Counted from the first letter of the stretch, positions 23,390 to 34,639 are shown. The stretch is DNA of 64,000 nucleotides from Eurosta solidaginis (GCF_040869045.1 NC_090319.1:260416897-260480896), one strand, 5' to 3'. Translations and numbers: made by a program. Notes: a model not told the origin generated them from the sequence alone.

Positions 23390-23700
23390 AGATCCTAAAA
23401 GCTGGCAGATCACTGTAGCGTTTTTCAGGCAGAAGAAAGAGCTGTGACTATAGAAACACTGGAGAAAAATAGCTTAAACTGCCGCCGCGTCAATTTTTGC
23501 ATTGACATCCAAACAGCAATTATGTGAATAGATGGAAATGAAAAAGCGAATGTGTAAACGTTCCAATGAATTTGGGTAAGAAAAGAGTTGCACATGATGC
23601 ACAGTAGGAAAGGCGTGGAACAATCTTGAGGCTGCAAAGTGTCTAAAATTATGTGCAGGTCTTACAACCTTAGACTAACAAAGTTACTTTTTATCATTGA
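23390..23700 (+). pseudogene. LINE RNase H fragment
   Basis: The plus strand reads ADHCSVFQAEE and VNFCIDIQTAI, equivalent to the CSVFQAE...xxxDSQAAI core of LINE RNase H, with stops. Part (TAGCTTAAACTGCCGCCGCG, TCAATTTTT) recurs inverted at 25710-25757 in LINE X, so both come from related R1/I-like elements. The 3' part has GCAGGTCTTACAACC as at 15270. Confidence 0.65.
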
Positions 23701-23931
23701 AGAACTGCGTCTCAAATCAGGCCTAGGCAGTGATAGACTCGGTCTACTGAGATACGACTCTATTAACGACTTCGCTCAGATACGGCCTCATTAACAGAAT
23801 GTCGTAAGATAGGTCCTTAACGAAAACTTCAAGGTACGACCTTTCTATTAGAATAGGTCTATATAGGACTGCATAACAATTAATATAAGGCTCTAAACGA
23901 TTATCAGAAGGCATATTTACTTTGATAGCTT

Positions 23932-24346
23932 TAAGGGCCAATTAATGGTGACTTATCCATAACCATAATAAAACAGATGATCGAACCAACCTTATGGAAA
24001 TCAATGTAATCGATTAATGGTGGCATACCATAACGCTAAAGCCATAACCATATCACAGCCAACCAATTGGTTTTTGGTTTCTCGCCATATCCATAACCTA
24101 AAAATATTTGAGTTGTTGAATTTAATAACTTTTTGTAGATTTTATTCATTGTTTTGGATACGTTATGACTAGGAGACTTTTTTTTTGTGGAATATGTTTG
24201 CAATTTTTTGCGTTTTTTTAATTGTTATGAAATTTTCACGATTTTTAGGTTAAGGCACCATTAATCGATCACATTGGAGATGGTTATGGATATGGGTATG
24301 GTTACGACTATGGCGTTAGGGTTAAGGAAGTTAAATTGGCTTTTTA
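23932..24346. mobile_element. foldback/MITE-like element
   Basis: Outer ends GGGCCAATTAA and, inverted, AAGCCAATTTAA, with inner inverted pairs (ATCGATTAATGGTGGC / GGCACCATTAATCGAT) and repeated CATAACC/GGTTATGG. A truncated copy is at about 54575-54757. No coding capacity; target duplication not resolved. Confidence 0.55.
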
Positions 24347-24879
24347 ACAACAATGAAACAAATCAAACAACTTCTAAAACAAACTTTCTCTTCGAAACGC
24401 TATGTTATGCAATTTTTTGCTGGGCATATGCGTTAATATTGAACAATGTTTTCAATTGTTGTGAATATAATGAAATTAATTCAAAGTAAAGAAATCTATC
24501 CTCATTCCAGCATTATTTATTTATCTAGTGATAGTTGTGTACAAAGTAAATATGGTATAAATATAGCTATTTATAGATACACTGCAAAGCATACAATTAT
24601 TTTAGTACTTTGGTATATGTCAGTGGTGTACAAATTAAGTTTTCGACATCACTTACCTATGCACAGGTTACGTCATTCGATCTATTACCCCCTATTTCAT
24701 TTTGTCGATTATAGAGATTACATAGAATTCATCAAGAACAAGATTTGCCTCCCGGTATTCTCGCTACATTCAGCATTTGATTAATTGTGGATTTTGTACA
24801 CAACGATTTGATTGAAGAACGCCCAATCTCAGAATGTGTTTTTTACACCTTGTTAGGGCTATTTTTTCGAAACTGAATC
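24347..24879. other. no gene recognised
   Basis: AT-rich; the open frames here have no recognisable motifs. No repeat structure seen. Confidence 0.5.
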
Positions 24880-25290
24880 GATAAACTTTCTATAAATCGA
24901 TATTTTTCGATAACAAATCGTCATATTGTTGATAAATTCTCGATAACATACTGATAGCATGTCGATAATTCACCAATACCTTATCGATAATAAGCCTGTA
25001 ACACATCGATAACAAACCAATAACATGCCGATAATAATAATAGTCCGATAACTTTACGTGTTCATAAATTAATTTTACTGAACCCTGCTAAGTGATTTCA
25101 TAAAAGTCCCAAAATAATCGCTTACATAGTCCTGAAATTGTCTCGATAAAGTAATCTCGAGAAAACCCAAAATAATCCCGAAATGATCTCAAAATAGTCC
25201 CGGAATAATGAAAACATAGTAAAAATGTCACGAAGTGATCCCATAATTATTTCAAAATGGACCTGGAAATAGGCTTTGCATGACTCCAAA
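24880..25290. repeat. GATAAC array followed by CCCGAAATAATC-type minisatellite
   Basis: 24880-25060 repeats TCGATAAC/CCGATAAT-like units, as at 12765-13225. 25085-25290 repeats imperfect 12-18 bp units such as CCCAAAATAATC, CCCGAAATGATC and CAAAATAGTC. Noncoding. Confidence 0.6.
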
Positions 25291-26132
25291 AATATACGAT
25301 CGGAACGTAGTATTATTTTTCTGGATTAAGTTTTGAGAAATAATTATTTGTGGACCCTAAGAATGACATAATGTTAAGTTTATATTATATTGATTTTAAC
25401 AGAGCAGACGCGAGTTTGACCAATCCCAAAACCTATTTTTGTCGAAAAATAAAACGTGCTCGATCGTTTCCTACAACATCTGCTATCACTGAAAAGGCAC
25501 AATTTAAAATCAGTTCGGTCTTTTCAATGATAACAGTAACTTGTAGTCTAAGGTTTTAAGACATGCACATGATCTTCGACACTTTGCAACTAAAACTAGC
25601 TCATCCGCTTTTCCATTTCCATATATTCACGTATGGCCAGGGACCCGACATAGATGAAACTCTAAGACACTTTTGGATGTTGTGCCCTGAGAGATTATTG
25701 CCTTGCTTGGTTGTCAATGTAAAAATTGACGCGGCTGCAGTTTAAGCTAATTTTTCTCTAGGGGATTTACTGCTTTATTCATGGATACTACATCTGCCTG
25801 AAAAACACTACAGTAATCTGGCAGCTTGTGGGATTTATTTATTTCATGTGTACACCTCGTCTGTCATTTCAGTGCCCTTGCCCCAACTTTCCACCTCTAT
25901 CGTGGCTCTAACAGACCCATTGAAGCGCACGTAGCGAACTAGGTAGTCTGTATGTCTAATATTTGATGACGCTATACCTCTATGACCGTATGGTCTGCGC
26001 TCAAGCTGCCCCGATGCATTGAGTCTCATTGGCCGTCTAGTCATTTTACTCTCTTCCCCACGTTGAGCTTCCACAACAACTTACTGTCTAGGATGATGCC
26101 TAGATACGGCGCTTCCCAAGGCAGTCGGTTCT

Positions 26133-26483
26133 ATGTACCGGAGCGACTCGGGATTTTTCCCGACCAAGGACTGTCATTTCAGTGTGACCCCATTTAATTT
26201 GTTTCGTCCGTCCCACAAATTGTCATCCTCCCAGCAGCTCCTTGCAGCAGGACTGCTACATATTCTCTTACTCCGGGAAGGTATCGAACCCAATCCGGGT
26301 CCGTCTCCTGACCCCGGTCAGGAGAAATGGTTTTGCTGCATTTGCCAGAAAAGAATCTTTTTAGGACGGTCATACTCTGTTCAGTGTGTCTCGTGCAAGG
26401 GATGGTTGCATCGGACAGGTTGTTCTGGGCTTGATCCCAAAACCCGACGTCCACGTAACTTTTATAAATCTTTTGTCCCGTAG
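26133..26483 (+). pseudogene. LINE C N-terminal zinc-finger segment
   Basis: The frame carries LLREGIEPNPGP, then a PHD/RING-like finger: CCICQKRI, VQCVSCKGWLHRTGCSGL. A frameshift between about 26440 and 26483 separates it from the main frame, which holds a second similar finger. Such fingers occur in proteins of this LINE type; the role, perhaps RNA binding, is inferred. Confidence 0.75.
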
Positions 26484-29400
26484 TCTACGCCTAAGCGTAT
26501 CCCCACTACCTTCCAGCAGCTTCGCTGCTCAGCAAGCCACAACAAGTACCCGCTGCTGCTCGCGCCCCACGGCGCCAACAACTCAAACAGCTGATACCAC
26601 TCATTACTACTACCTTCGTAGTAGAGCTGGTAGCAATGCTGAGCATCAGCCCCTGCCCCCGTCTTCTTCTCCCCCCCTCTTTTCTGGCAGCAATCGTGCA
26701 GGTCAGGGAAACAGACTCTTAGTCCCTGCCTCCGTTTGCACCGTCTGCCAGCACAGAATATATAGGTTTGCGACATCCGCTCAATGCAGCTCCTGCCTTG
26801 GGTGGTGCCACTTTCCTAGATGTTCTGGTCTCCGCGACGGCAACCCCCCGACGGGTTTCATCGCGCCATGTTGCCAGGTCGCAAACCCAAATCATCCGGG
26901 TACCCCAATGCTTGCCCAAGGGCGCCCAGTCCCAAGGCCACAACAGCAATTGCGTCTTGGCCTTCCACAACCTAGGCGTAGTCACCCCTCACTTACCCCT
27001 AGAGTGGCGGCGTCACCCCTCATGCACTTCAGAATTCTGCAGTTCAACTGTAATGGACTAACTGGGAAGATTACGGAGATAGTCGATTTCATGAAGCGGC
27101 ACAACATCCGCATTGCTGCGCTTCAAGAGACTAAACTCACAGCAATATCTGCATTGCAGACCTGCTCTGGTTATAATGTCCACAGGAAAGACCGCGAGAG
27201 CGGAAATGGAGGCGGCCTCGCGTTTATTATACACCACTCTGTGCAATATCATATATTTAATCCTGGCATCGACCGCAGTGACAATGTCTTAGAACGTCAA
27301 GGCCTATCTGTCCGGTCAGGCGATGCAAATCTAGAAATCATCAACATCTACATCCCTCCTGTCACCTGTTGCCCCAGTGGATACCGCCCTAATATCGAGG
27401 CCTTACTCACTGGCAACAATCGCATTATCTTATGCGATTTCAATGCCCATCACGACCTATGGCATTCAAACTTGCGGGCGGACAGTAGGGGTGAGATGTT
27501 GGCGGATCAAATAGACGAAACGACGTTCTGCACAATAAACGGAGACGCCCCCACACGTATGGTAGGAAGCTGTCATAGCTCGCCAGATATCTCAATCGTG
27601 AGCGCAGAACTCGTAAACTGCGTCAACTGGCAGCCGATGGTAACATTGGCATCCGACCACCTGCCCATACTTATTTCGTTCGAGCGTACTGCCGACTTCA
27701 TCGTCACCGAAAAACGCACTTTCATAAACTTCAAAAAAGGAAAGTGGGAAGAATATAAATCTGCAACAGACAGCAGCTTTGCTGCCCTCCCTATCCCGAC
27801 TGATGCCCGCCAAGGGGAGCGTGCCTTCCGTAAGGTCATTGAATCCGCCTCGGCACATTTCATTCCCGCCGGGAGAATTCCCGAAATCCGGCCCCACTTC
27901 CCGGCGGAGGCCGCGAGCTTAGCGAGGGAACGCGACCTTATAAGACAGCTTGATCCAGGCGACCCCCAAATAAGGGATATAAAACAACGCATCAGATTGC
28001 TTGTGGACGAACACAAGCGGGCGAAATGGGAAGAGCACCTAAGAGGTTGTAACCTCTCTACCGGTGTAGGTAAACTTTGGTCCACCGTAAAGTCCCTATC
28101 GAATCCGACTAAGCACAAAGACAAAGTTTCCATCGCCTTTGGCGATAAGGTGCTGTCGGATGCGAAAAAATGCGCGAGCGCTTTCTGCCGACAATATATA
28201 ATGCATCCTACGGTCGACAAAGATAGACGGAGAGCCAATAGACACGCACATAAACACAAACTCAGCGCGTCACCAATTACCATCACCGCTAGAGAGGTTG
28301 AGGACGCCATTGGTCGCGCTAAACCATCCAAAGCAGTGGGCCCAGACGGCATAGCCATGCCGATGCTTAAAAACCTAGGGAAAGAGGGTTTCAAATACTT
28401 AGCGCATGTCTTCAACCTGTCTCTTTCCACCTTTGTCATACCCGAGAAATGGAAAATGGCCAAGGTGGTCCCGCTACTAAAGCCTGGGAAACCAGCTAAC
28501 GTAGGTGAGTCATATCGTCCGATATCTCTCCTATCGCCAGTGGCAAAGACGCTTGAAGCCATTTTGCTCCCTTATTTCCAAGCACATTTGCAGCTAGCCC
28601 CTCATCAGCATGGCTTCAGAAAACTCCATAGCACTACCTCCGCGCTAAATGTCATTAGCACCCAGATAAATTGCGGTTTGAATCAATATCCCCACCATAG
28701 AACAGTACTCGTAGCGTTAGACCTATCAAAAGCTTTTGATACGGTCAACCATGGCTCGTTACTGCAAGACCTGGAAGGGTCCACCCTTCCCCCATGTCTT
28801 AAAAGGTGGACCGCAAATTATCTGGGTGGTCGGCAGGCATCGGTGCAATTCAGAAACGAAACATCAAAACAAAGGAGAATTAAACAAGGGGTGCCACAGG
28901 GTGGTGTCCTATCCCCGCTTTTGTTTAATTTCTACATATCTAAGCTACCTTCACCACCGGAAGGAGTCACAATCGTTTCCTACGCCGATGACTGCACAAT
29001 AATGGCCACAGGCCCAGGCCCAAAGATCGATGAGCTATGCAATAAAATAAACGGCTATCTCCCTGATCTCTCCAGTTTTTTCGCCTCGCGAAACCTGGCA
29101 TTGTCACCGACTAAATCTTCCGCGACCTTATTTACAACATGGACGCCCCAAATGTCGACCATATTGAACATCCACGTCGATGGCACTACGCTACCGACTG
29201 TCCTACACCCCAAAATCTTGGGTGTGACGTTTGATCAGGATCTACATTTTGGTGCGCACGCAACCGCAATTGTTCCAAGAATTCAGAGCCGTAATAAAAT
29301 CCTCAAATCCCTTGCTGGCAGTACCTGGGGAAAAGATAAAGAAACGCTCTTGACCACATACAAAGCAATTAGCCAGCCGATTACGTGCTACGCGTCACCC

Positions 29401-29616
29401 ATATGGTCGCCAAGCCTAAAAACCACCCACTGGAAGAAACTACAGGCCTGCCAAAATACTGCTCTCAGAATCGCCACGGGCTGTGTTCTTATGTCCCCAG
29501 AACACCATCTGCATAATGAGGCGAGAATACTCCCCATCAGGGAGAGAAATGAGATGCTGACTACAGTTTCTGTTGAATACCCAGAAACCTGGGCATCCCA
29601 ACAGACATCTGATTGA
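26386..29616 (+). CDS. LINE C endonuclease-reverse transcriptase, main frame
   Basis: 1076-codon frame. About residues 120-165: second zinc finger (CTVCQHRI, AQCSSCLGWCHFPRCSGL). The AP-endonuclease starts near residue 213 (FRILQFNCNGL), with LQETKL, ILCDFNAHHDLW, SPDIS and the catalytic SDHLPI. Reverse transcriptase from about residue 640: RPISLLSPVAKTLE, DLSKAFDTVNH, QGVPQGGVLSPLLFN and catalytic SYADDCTIMA (YADD at residues 866-869). The first codons are probably not the true start, because the frame is entered after an upstream shift. It ends prematurely in a shifted tail. The enzymatic motifs are intact, but the protein is not complete as encoded. Confidence 0.88.
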   Translation: MSRARDGCIGQVVLGLIPKPDVHVTFINLLSRSLRLSVSPLPSSSFAAQQATTSTRCCSRPTAPTTQTADTTHYYYLRSRAGSNAEHQPLPPSSSPPLFSGSNRAGQGNRLLVPASVCTVCQHRIYRFATSAQCSSCLGWCHFPRCSGLRDGNPPTGFIAPCCQVANPNHPGTPMLAQGRPVPRPQQQLRLGLPQPRRSHPSLTPRVAASPLMHFRILQFNCNGLTGKITEIVDFMKRHNIRIAALQETKLTAISALQTCSGYNVHRKDRESGNGGGLAFIIHHSVQYHIFNPGIDRSDNVLERQGLSVRSGDANLEIINIYIPPVTCCPSGYRPNIEALLTGNNRIILCDFNAHHDLWHSNLRADSRGEMLADQIDETTFCTINGDAPTRMVGSCHSSPDISIVSAELVNCVNWQPMVTLASDHLPILISFERTADFIVTEKRTFINFKKGKWEEYKSATDSSFAALPIPTDARQGERAFRKVIESASAHFIPAGRIPEIRPHFPAEAASLARERDLIRQLDPGDPQIRDIKQRIRLLVDEHKRAKWEEHLRGCNLSTGVGKLWSTVKSLSNPTKHKDKVSIAFGDKVLSDAKKCASAFCRQYIMHPTVDKDRRRANRHAHKHKLSASPITITAREVEDAIGRAKPSKAVGPDGIAMPMLKNLGKEGFKYLAHVFNLSLSTFVIPEKWKMAKVVPLLKPGKPANVGESYRPISLLSPVAKTLEAILLPYFQAHLQLAPHQHGFRKLHSTTSALNVISTQINCGLNQYPHHRTVLVALDLSKAFDTVNHGSLLQDLEGSTLPPCLKRWTANYLGGRQASVQFRNETSKQRRIKQGVPQGGVLSPLLFNFYISKLPSPPEGVTIVSYADDCTIMATGPGPKIDELCNKINGYLPDLSSFFASRNLALSPTKSSATLFTTWTPQMSTILNIHVDGTTLPTVLHPKILGVTFDQDLHFGAHATAIVPRIQSRNKILKSLAGSTWGKDKETLLTTYKAISQPITCYASPIWSPSLKTTHWKKLQACQNTALRIATGCVLMSPEHHLHNEARILPIRERNEMLTTVSVEYPETWASQQTSD

Positions 29617-30085
29617 CGAACCAGCACCGCCTAGGGGCCTAAGGAGTCATCTCCGTAAGCATTTTGAGGAAATACGGTACCTGAGAACCCAGCCGTATGA
29701 AGCGGAAAAACACAAGCAGGTCCTTGGTGAACTCCATAGACAGGCGTCGGACCTTTATGTCGGGAATTGCCCGGTGAATCCAGTACTTGAAGAAAAATAT
29801 CCAGAACTCGCAGAAGAGGAACGCATACTCCCCAGGGAAACGCGTGTCACTCTTGCTCAACTTCGTTCTGGATACTGTAACAGGCTAAACTCTTACCTAT
29901 CCAGAATCAACCCCGACATACAAAATGTATGCCCTGCTTGCAATGTGTCCCCACATGACACCAACCATCTCTTTAATTGTAATGTGGAACCAACGCCTCT
30001 AACACCCCTTTCCTTATGGTCCACCCCTGTTGAAACGGCAAGTTTCCTTGGACTCCCGTTAGAGGATATTGATGACAATTTGTGA
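29573..30085 (+). pseudogene. LINE C C-terminal segment, shifted frame
   Basis: Continues the LINE C protein after a 2-bp loss near 29560 relative to copies A and B. It carries PAPPRGLRSHLRKHFEEIR and the finger CPACNVSPHDTNHLFNC, and ends LGLPLEDIDDNL, as in the other copies. Confidence 0.85.
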
Positions 30086-30335
30086 TCGGTCGCGCCTATT
30101 GGGTGGGGCGAGCATTGCTACAACAACAACAACAACATGCCTAGATACATGGCACGAGGCTTCTCTTGCAGTCCTAGACCGATTCGGGACCTTATACCTC
30201 TTAGTAAACAAAACCATATCCGTCTTCTCCGCGTTGACGCTCAAGCCGACATAAGATGACCAGAAGCACCCGATCCATCCATCAACCATGCAACGCCATC
30301 TGAGCACGACGTAAGTTTGATGGGTCGTAATGACG

Positions 30336-31180
30336 TAAGTTGATTGGGTCGAAAAAAAAGAATGCCAATGTCCGCCCCTTAATTTAAAGATTATGTTGAG
30401 AGGGTTTCGGAACATTTTTTAAAAATTTTTTTTTTGATACTTCGAAATACAGCCGAAAAGGTTTTTTCGTTGTAACTTGGTTATTTGACGTCCGATTTTT
30501 AAAATTGATATGCCATTATTTTGGCCTTGAGAAGCTTCACATTTCCATTTAATGTCGTTTTAAGTTATGAAGTCGTTTTCACATGATTAGGTCAGCTAAC
30601 AAAATTTCTACATTTCGAAATTTTATTTTTTTTGTTAACGCGTTCAGCAAATAGAAAAAGTAAAAATGTGGTCGTGGTCCGTTCTTTTCCCTTATTTGAA
30701 GGGCTGAATTCTTTTTTTGAGAAATTTGGTATAACAGCTATTATGCGAGGTGAAAAGTTAGACTCTGACTTCTGACTTTTCACCTCGTATAACATCTGTT
30801 ATACTAAATTTCTCAAAAAACGAATTCCGCCCTTCAAATAAGGGAAAGGCAGACCACGACCACATTTCTACTTTTTCAATTTGCTGAACGGGTTAACAAA
30901 AAAAATTTAAATGTAGAGTAGGGTAAAACTTTGTTAGCTGACCTAATCATGTGAAAACGACTTCATAACTTAAAAGGACATTAAATGGAAATGTGAAGCT
31001 TCTCAAGGCCAAAATAAGAACATATCAATTTTAAAAATCGGAGTCAAATAGCCAAGTTGCAACGCAAAACCCCTTTCGGCTGTATTTCGAAGGATAAAAA
31101 AAAAATTTTTTTTCCGAAACCCTCTCAACAAAATCTTTAAATTTAGGGGCGGAGATTAGCAACTTTTTTTTTTGTATGGG
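30336..31180. mobile_element. foldback element with arms of about 400 bp
   Basis: An almost complete palindrome centred near 30765. The left arm (TCCGCCCCTTAATTTAAAGA at 30371, TTTCCCTTATTTGAAGGGC, GAGGTGAAAAG) is repeated inverted in the right arm (CTTTTCACCTC, GCCCTTCAAATAAGGGAAA, TCTTTAAATTTAGGGGCGGA ending 31152). The spacer is about 15-25 bp. No coding. It splits LINE X. Confidence 0.85.
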
Positions 31181-31320
31181 GACCAACCCAGTCTACGGGT
31201 CCCACATCGAACCGCCTCAACAGTTGGTTCATGACCAGCGTCCACAGCAGAGATGAAAATACCCCGCCCTGCGGCATACCCCTGTCCACCGACGTCGTGA
31301 CCTCAGTCTCTGGTTAAACG

Positions 31321-32043
31321 TACAACTTTTACTCGCGCTTAGTACAACCTTATGTGCATGCTAAACGGTGTGCAATCCAGCCCCTATGTATGTATCCGCT
31401 GTTGATCGAACCATTTGAAGCGAAGTTGGATATAGTTTTACGTCATTTGGCTCCTATAATGAAACAAAACACCTGCAAACAAATCACATTGGCAAAAAAC
31501 TGCACAACCATTGTAACAGTTTACTATGAACACAACATAGGGCAATGATCTAACGAAACCAAGGCGATGGGGTCAATGTTGTTGGCATTGCTTCTGATAT
31601 AGCAAATTTATAAAAGGGACACTGACGCGATTTGTAATATAATAATTCTTTCGCGCGAATGTATTTTTAACGAGTTTTCTGCCGATCTCCCATAATGTGC
31701 TAGATTTAAATATTTATAAATATATTTGCACACTTAAAGTGATATCGGGCTTAAAAATCCTAAACTATAGAATCTGCATAAAATAATTACTTATAATTCT
31801 GCCCCGTCGCAGGGTAAACTATACAACAGTTGGCAACATTCATGTTACATTACTTACCAAAACTTTATACATAGTTTCAGTTGTATGAGGACCTGATCTA
31901 CCAAAGTTTTTGTTCTTCAAAAATTTCGATTCCGAGAAAACGGGCGTGGTTATCATCTGCTATCCACATACCAGTATTATATATCTGAGCAATACTGACT
32001 TCAACATACTAACTAAACAATAAATATTAGCAATTATGCTATA
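31321..32043. other. no gene; partial TACTCAGC-type repeat
   Basis: 31830-32040 shares AACGGGCGTGGTTATCATC-type phrases with the repeats at 9680 and 52095. 31321-31830 is unassigned. Confidence 0.5.
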
Positions 32044-32292
32044 GTCGGTACCAGTGGCGTAGTGAGGGGGGGTACAGTACTTTACGATGTACAGCACTTT
32101 TATTACGGAGGCCAAGGGCTTGATTTCCGCGTGTAAAAAAAAAAAAAAAAGTGAGGGGGGGTGACAAGGGGGCATCTTGCCCCGGGCGCTACTCACCGGG
32201 GGCGCCAAATGGTCGCGAAGCAGAACTTCCTGGATAGTTTGTATTTTTATTATAACTGATTTCTGGTAAAAATTTTCTATACTAAAAAATTC

Positions 32293-32895
32293 ATGCATAT
32301 ATCCAGAACACTTGTGACAGGTTGTAGAATAATTGAAAGCATGTATCTTTTTTTCTCATGTTCAACGTTACGAAAGGAATTATTAAAAAATGCTTTAACA
32401 AAAACTGTCAAACGTGAATCCGAAATTCGAGACACTCTCTGTGAAGAAGCAATAGAAAAAGCGAAGTCTCTTTGTGAAAAATGGGTTATTGATTTAGTAA
32501 AACGTGAAAGGAGGCGCCGCCAAATCGGCTAGAGATATTTGTCTTCCGCAGAATGTGAAAATTCTTGCGTCATGAAAAGTGTTCTCGATCGTCTCCAAGA
32601 AAAAATACGTACAAGACTAAATTACCTTAATTTTACATTTTACATTTGGATTTCGTATAGATGTTGGAAATTTGTTAAACAGGGATAATAATGACGAAAT
32701 TGTAAGGACTTGGGTGAATTTTCTAAAACAGATTTCGATGGAACAGAACTTTTTATCGAAATTTGTGTCTGCAAAATATTACTTCGCAGTAGAAAAGAAA
32801 TTGAACATAAAACTCCATTAGAATTACTTACTTTTATAATCTCGTATGGAAAAGATGTTTTTCCAAACTTGACTATCTCAGTATTACTAATGTAT
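32293..32895 (+). pseudogene. hAT transposase remnant (ZMYM/DUF-type)
   Basis: Plus-strand pieces match hAT transposases in order: EIRDTLCEEAIEKAKSLCEK, then RRRRQIG...VLDRLQEKIRTRL in 32293-32640, and the C-terminal dimerisation region FDGTELFIEI, TPLELLTFI, DVFPNLTISVLLMY (32710-32895). Stops and frameshifts are frequent. The frame is cut by the LTR at 32896 before the usual SASxERSFSKLK block, which is missing. Confidence 0.72.
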
Positions 32896-33617
32896 TGTAA
32901 CGAATTTAGTGAAATTCCGCTTATTTTACACCTTCTACTAACGTGCGTATCGCTAAATTGTTGAATAAATAACTCAATATTCAATAATGCAAAATGGTCT
33001 TTGTTAGACTACTTCACAACAACACTTATAGTTCGCAACCATTAGCGTGCCTAAATCAAACTGATTCCGGACTACTCAGCTTCTGCTGCTTTTATACCCT
33101 CTGACCAAATGTCTAGACGTTTCTTCTTCTAGAATCCTCTACCTGGTCACCAGCCATACGCGCGTGTGTTTATAGTGTGTAACTGTTGGGAGATATTGAA
33201 TAAAACACGTGTGTATTCTTTGGCGATTTGTTGTATTAAGGGGAGAGTACAAAATTTATTTCAATGACACTCCAAGATAGAGATGAGCATGTGACAGTGT
33301 TGTGCAAACCTATAAAAAATAAAAAAAAAAAAAAAAAAAACCTATCTCTAGCAGATATAGACGAGTGACAGTGTTGCGTAAACTAAACTAACTTCAACAG
33401 TAACCATATGCGTGTGTATATGTGAGCGAAGTAGTAGCTGATGATGACATGCGTTTGTGAGTATCTCTCTGCTGCTTGTATGTATGTGTGTACATGATGT
33501 TTAATTTGTTTACGTACATACAAGTGTGGCAGCTTGCTTTATTGTTGTTGTGGCTTTATTTACTTAGTATCAGATTAGTGATGTGAGTATCACTTAGTGT
33601 TAGTAATATTCGTCACG
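32896..33617 (-). repeat. solo LTR, family L, with GTAT target duplication and nested LTR
   Basis: Reverse LTR TGTAACGAATTT to ATTCGTCACG, flanked by GTAT at 32892-32895 and 33618-33621. The final base is G where A is expected. About 500 bp once the inner 216-bp insert is removed. Confidence 0.87.
33184..33399. repeat. 216-bp LTR-like insert with 5-bp target duplication
   Basis: Starts TGTTGGGAGATATT and ends AACTTCAACA, so TGTTG/CAACA termini, flanked by GTAAC (33179-33183, 33400-33404). Contains a poly-A run at 33316-33341. Size, termini and 5-bp duplication fit a solo LTR of a BEL/Pao- or copia-type element. Confidence 0.7.
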
Positions 33618-33945
33618 GTATTATAATCATATTATTATTAAAAATATATAAAGTCTACTTATAGATGATATCTTCAGCCCATGATAAAAATATAGGAAGG
33701 TGAAACCATTATCTCCTCTCGGCGACCGTAATGATTTTTTGATTTTTAAAAAAATTTTTAAATCTCTGTCAAAAACTCTGCCGAAATGCCAAATCAAAAG
33801 ATACAAACAAAGATTTTAGTATATTTGACTTAACAAATGCCCGATAAAAAATAAAAATAAAATAGATCGAAAATTTAGTACGAATTTTTTTTAGTTCGGT
33901 TTTATAGTTTTTTTGCATGGCCATAATTTGCTCATACCAGCATTC

Positions 33946-34330
33946 AGGGGGCCTACTCTGTATTGCGATGCGAAAGGCAGTGCGATGCGAAAATAAATTG
34001 CGATGCGAAAGGTAATTGGAACTCTGTAGCGCTATCGCATCGCTAACAATGTCGCTTTTTTATTTTTCGCAAATTTTTTGCTTGAGTATGCATCACTGAC
34101 CAAACTCAAAGAAAGAGAACAAAAGAAACAAGGCGATTACAATTTCGGCAAACGATTAATTTTTGTTGAACAAATTAAAAAAAGGATTCTGTAGCATTAT
34201 GGAACGATTTAAATGAAGAAAGGATTGATTTAAATGAAGAAATCCTCCCAGTTCAGAAATTGAACTGGAAGAAGTGAACGTGATAAATACAGAAAACGTA
34301 GAAAATCATAGAATGGGAAATATTGCTAGT
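33946..34330. repeat. possible MITE start with GCGATGCGAAA repeats
   Basis: GGGGGCCTACTCTGTATTGC is followed by four GCGATGCGAAA motifs and the inverse ATCGCATCGC near 34035. Terminal motifs of this kind are seen in PIF/Harbinger elements, but no matching second end was located. Confidence 0.35.
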
Positions 34331-34639
34331 TGTATCAGATAACAAATAAAAAATGACATGATTTCATTAGAGATGTTGCAGGTCTTCGCAGCTGGACGAT
34401 TCACCTAGTCCAACTGGGGAATATTAAATTGCTGACTTTCTCCGAAACCTTTTCCGCCGCTTTGGCGTTAAGTGGGACATCCTGATTTTATTTTGATGGC
34501 ATGCAGAGAGCAGCGCACATATACATTTTCCTGTTTATCATCGACAGAACTAGACGGCGTAGTCTTTTTCCCGTCCGTCCATGTAGGGTTCTTATTTTTG
34601 TTGTACAAATCCCTCGCCTGGGTTAATAGGATGGTACAC

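Larger units (their letters stand above)
26108..30136 (+). mobile_element. LINE C: near full-length jockey/I-type LINE with 12-bp target duplication
   Basis: ATGCCTAGATAC flanks it at 26096-26107 and 30137-30148. The 5' end (GGCGCTTCCCAAGGCAGTCG, GTTCTATGTACCGG) resembles the 5' piece of the copy near 59385. The 3' end is CATTGCTACAACAACAACAA with the (CAA)n tail. Layout: two N-terminal zinc fingers, AP-type endonuclease, reverse transcriptase, C-terminal CCHC-like finger. Two frameshifts interrupt it. It is inserted in LINE X. Fragments of the family occur at 5177-6819, 18101-19636, 34640-35300, 35850-35960, 46120-46790 and 58840-59385. Confidence 0.9.
25340..31320 (-). mobile_element. R1/I-like LINE 'X', split by LINE C and a foldback
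   Basis: Minus-strand pieces in order. 31320-31190: PQGGVFSSLLWTLVMNQLL and RRFDVGP. After a foldback at 30336-31180, 30260-30149: VGLSVNAEKTDMVLFTKRYK. After LINE C, 26107-26040: YLGIILDSKLLWKLNVGKRVK. Then RNase H: VESWGKGTEMTDEVY, PDYCSVF (25900-25790) and FHLCRVPGHTNIW (about 25650). Stops and frameshifts throughout. The reading joins directly across the LINE C target duplication. Confidence 0.75.

Noticed and set aside
27573..28562. 329-codon open frame on the minus strand
   Set aside because: Lies exactly antisense to the LINE C endonuclease/RT; no motifs, explained by codon bias of the sense frame.
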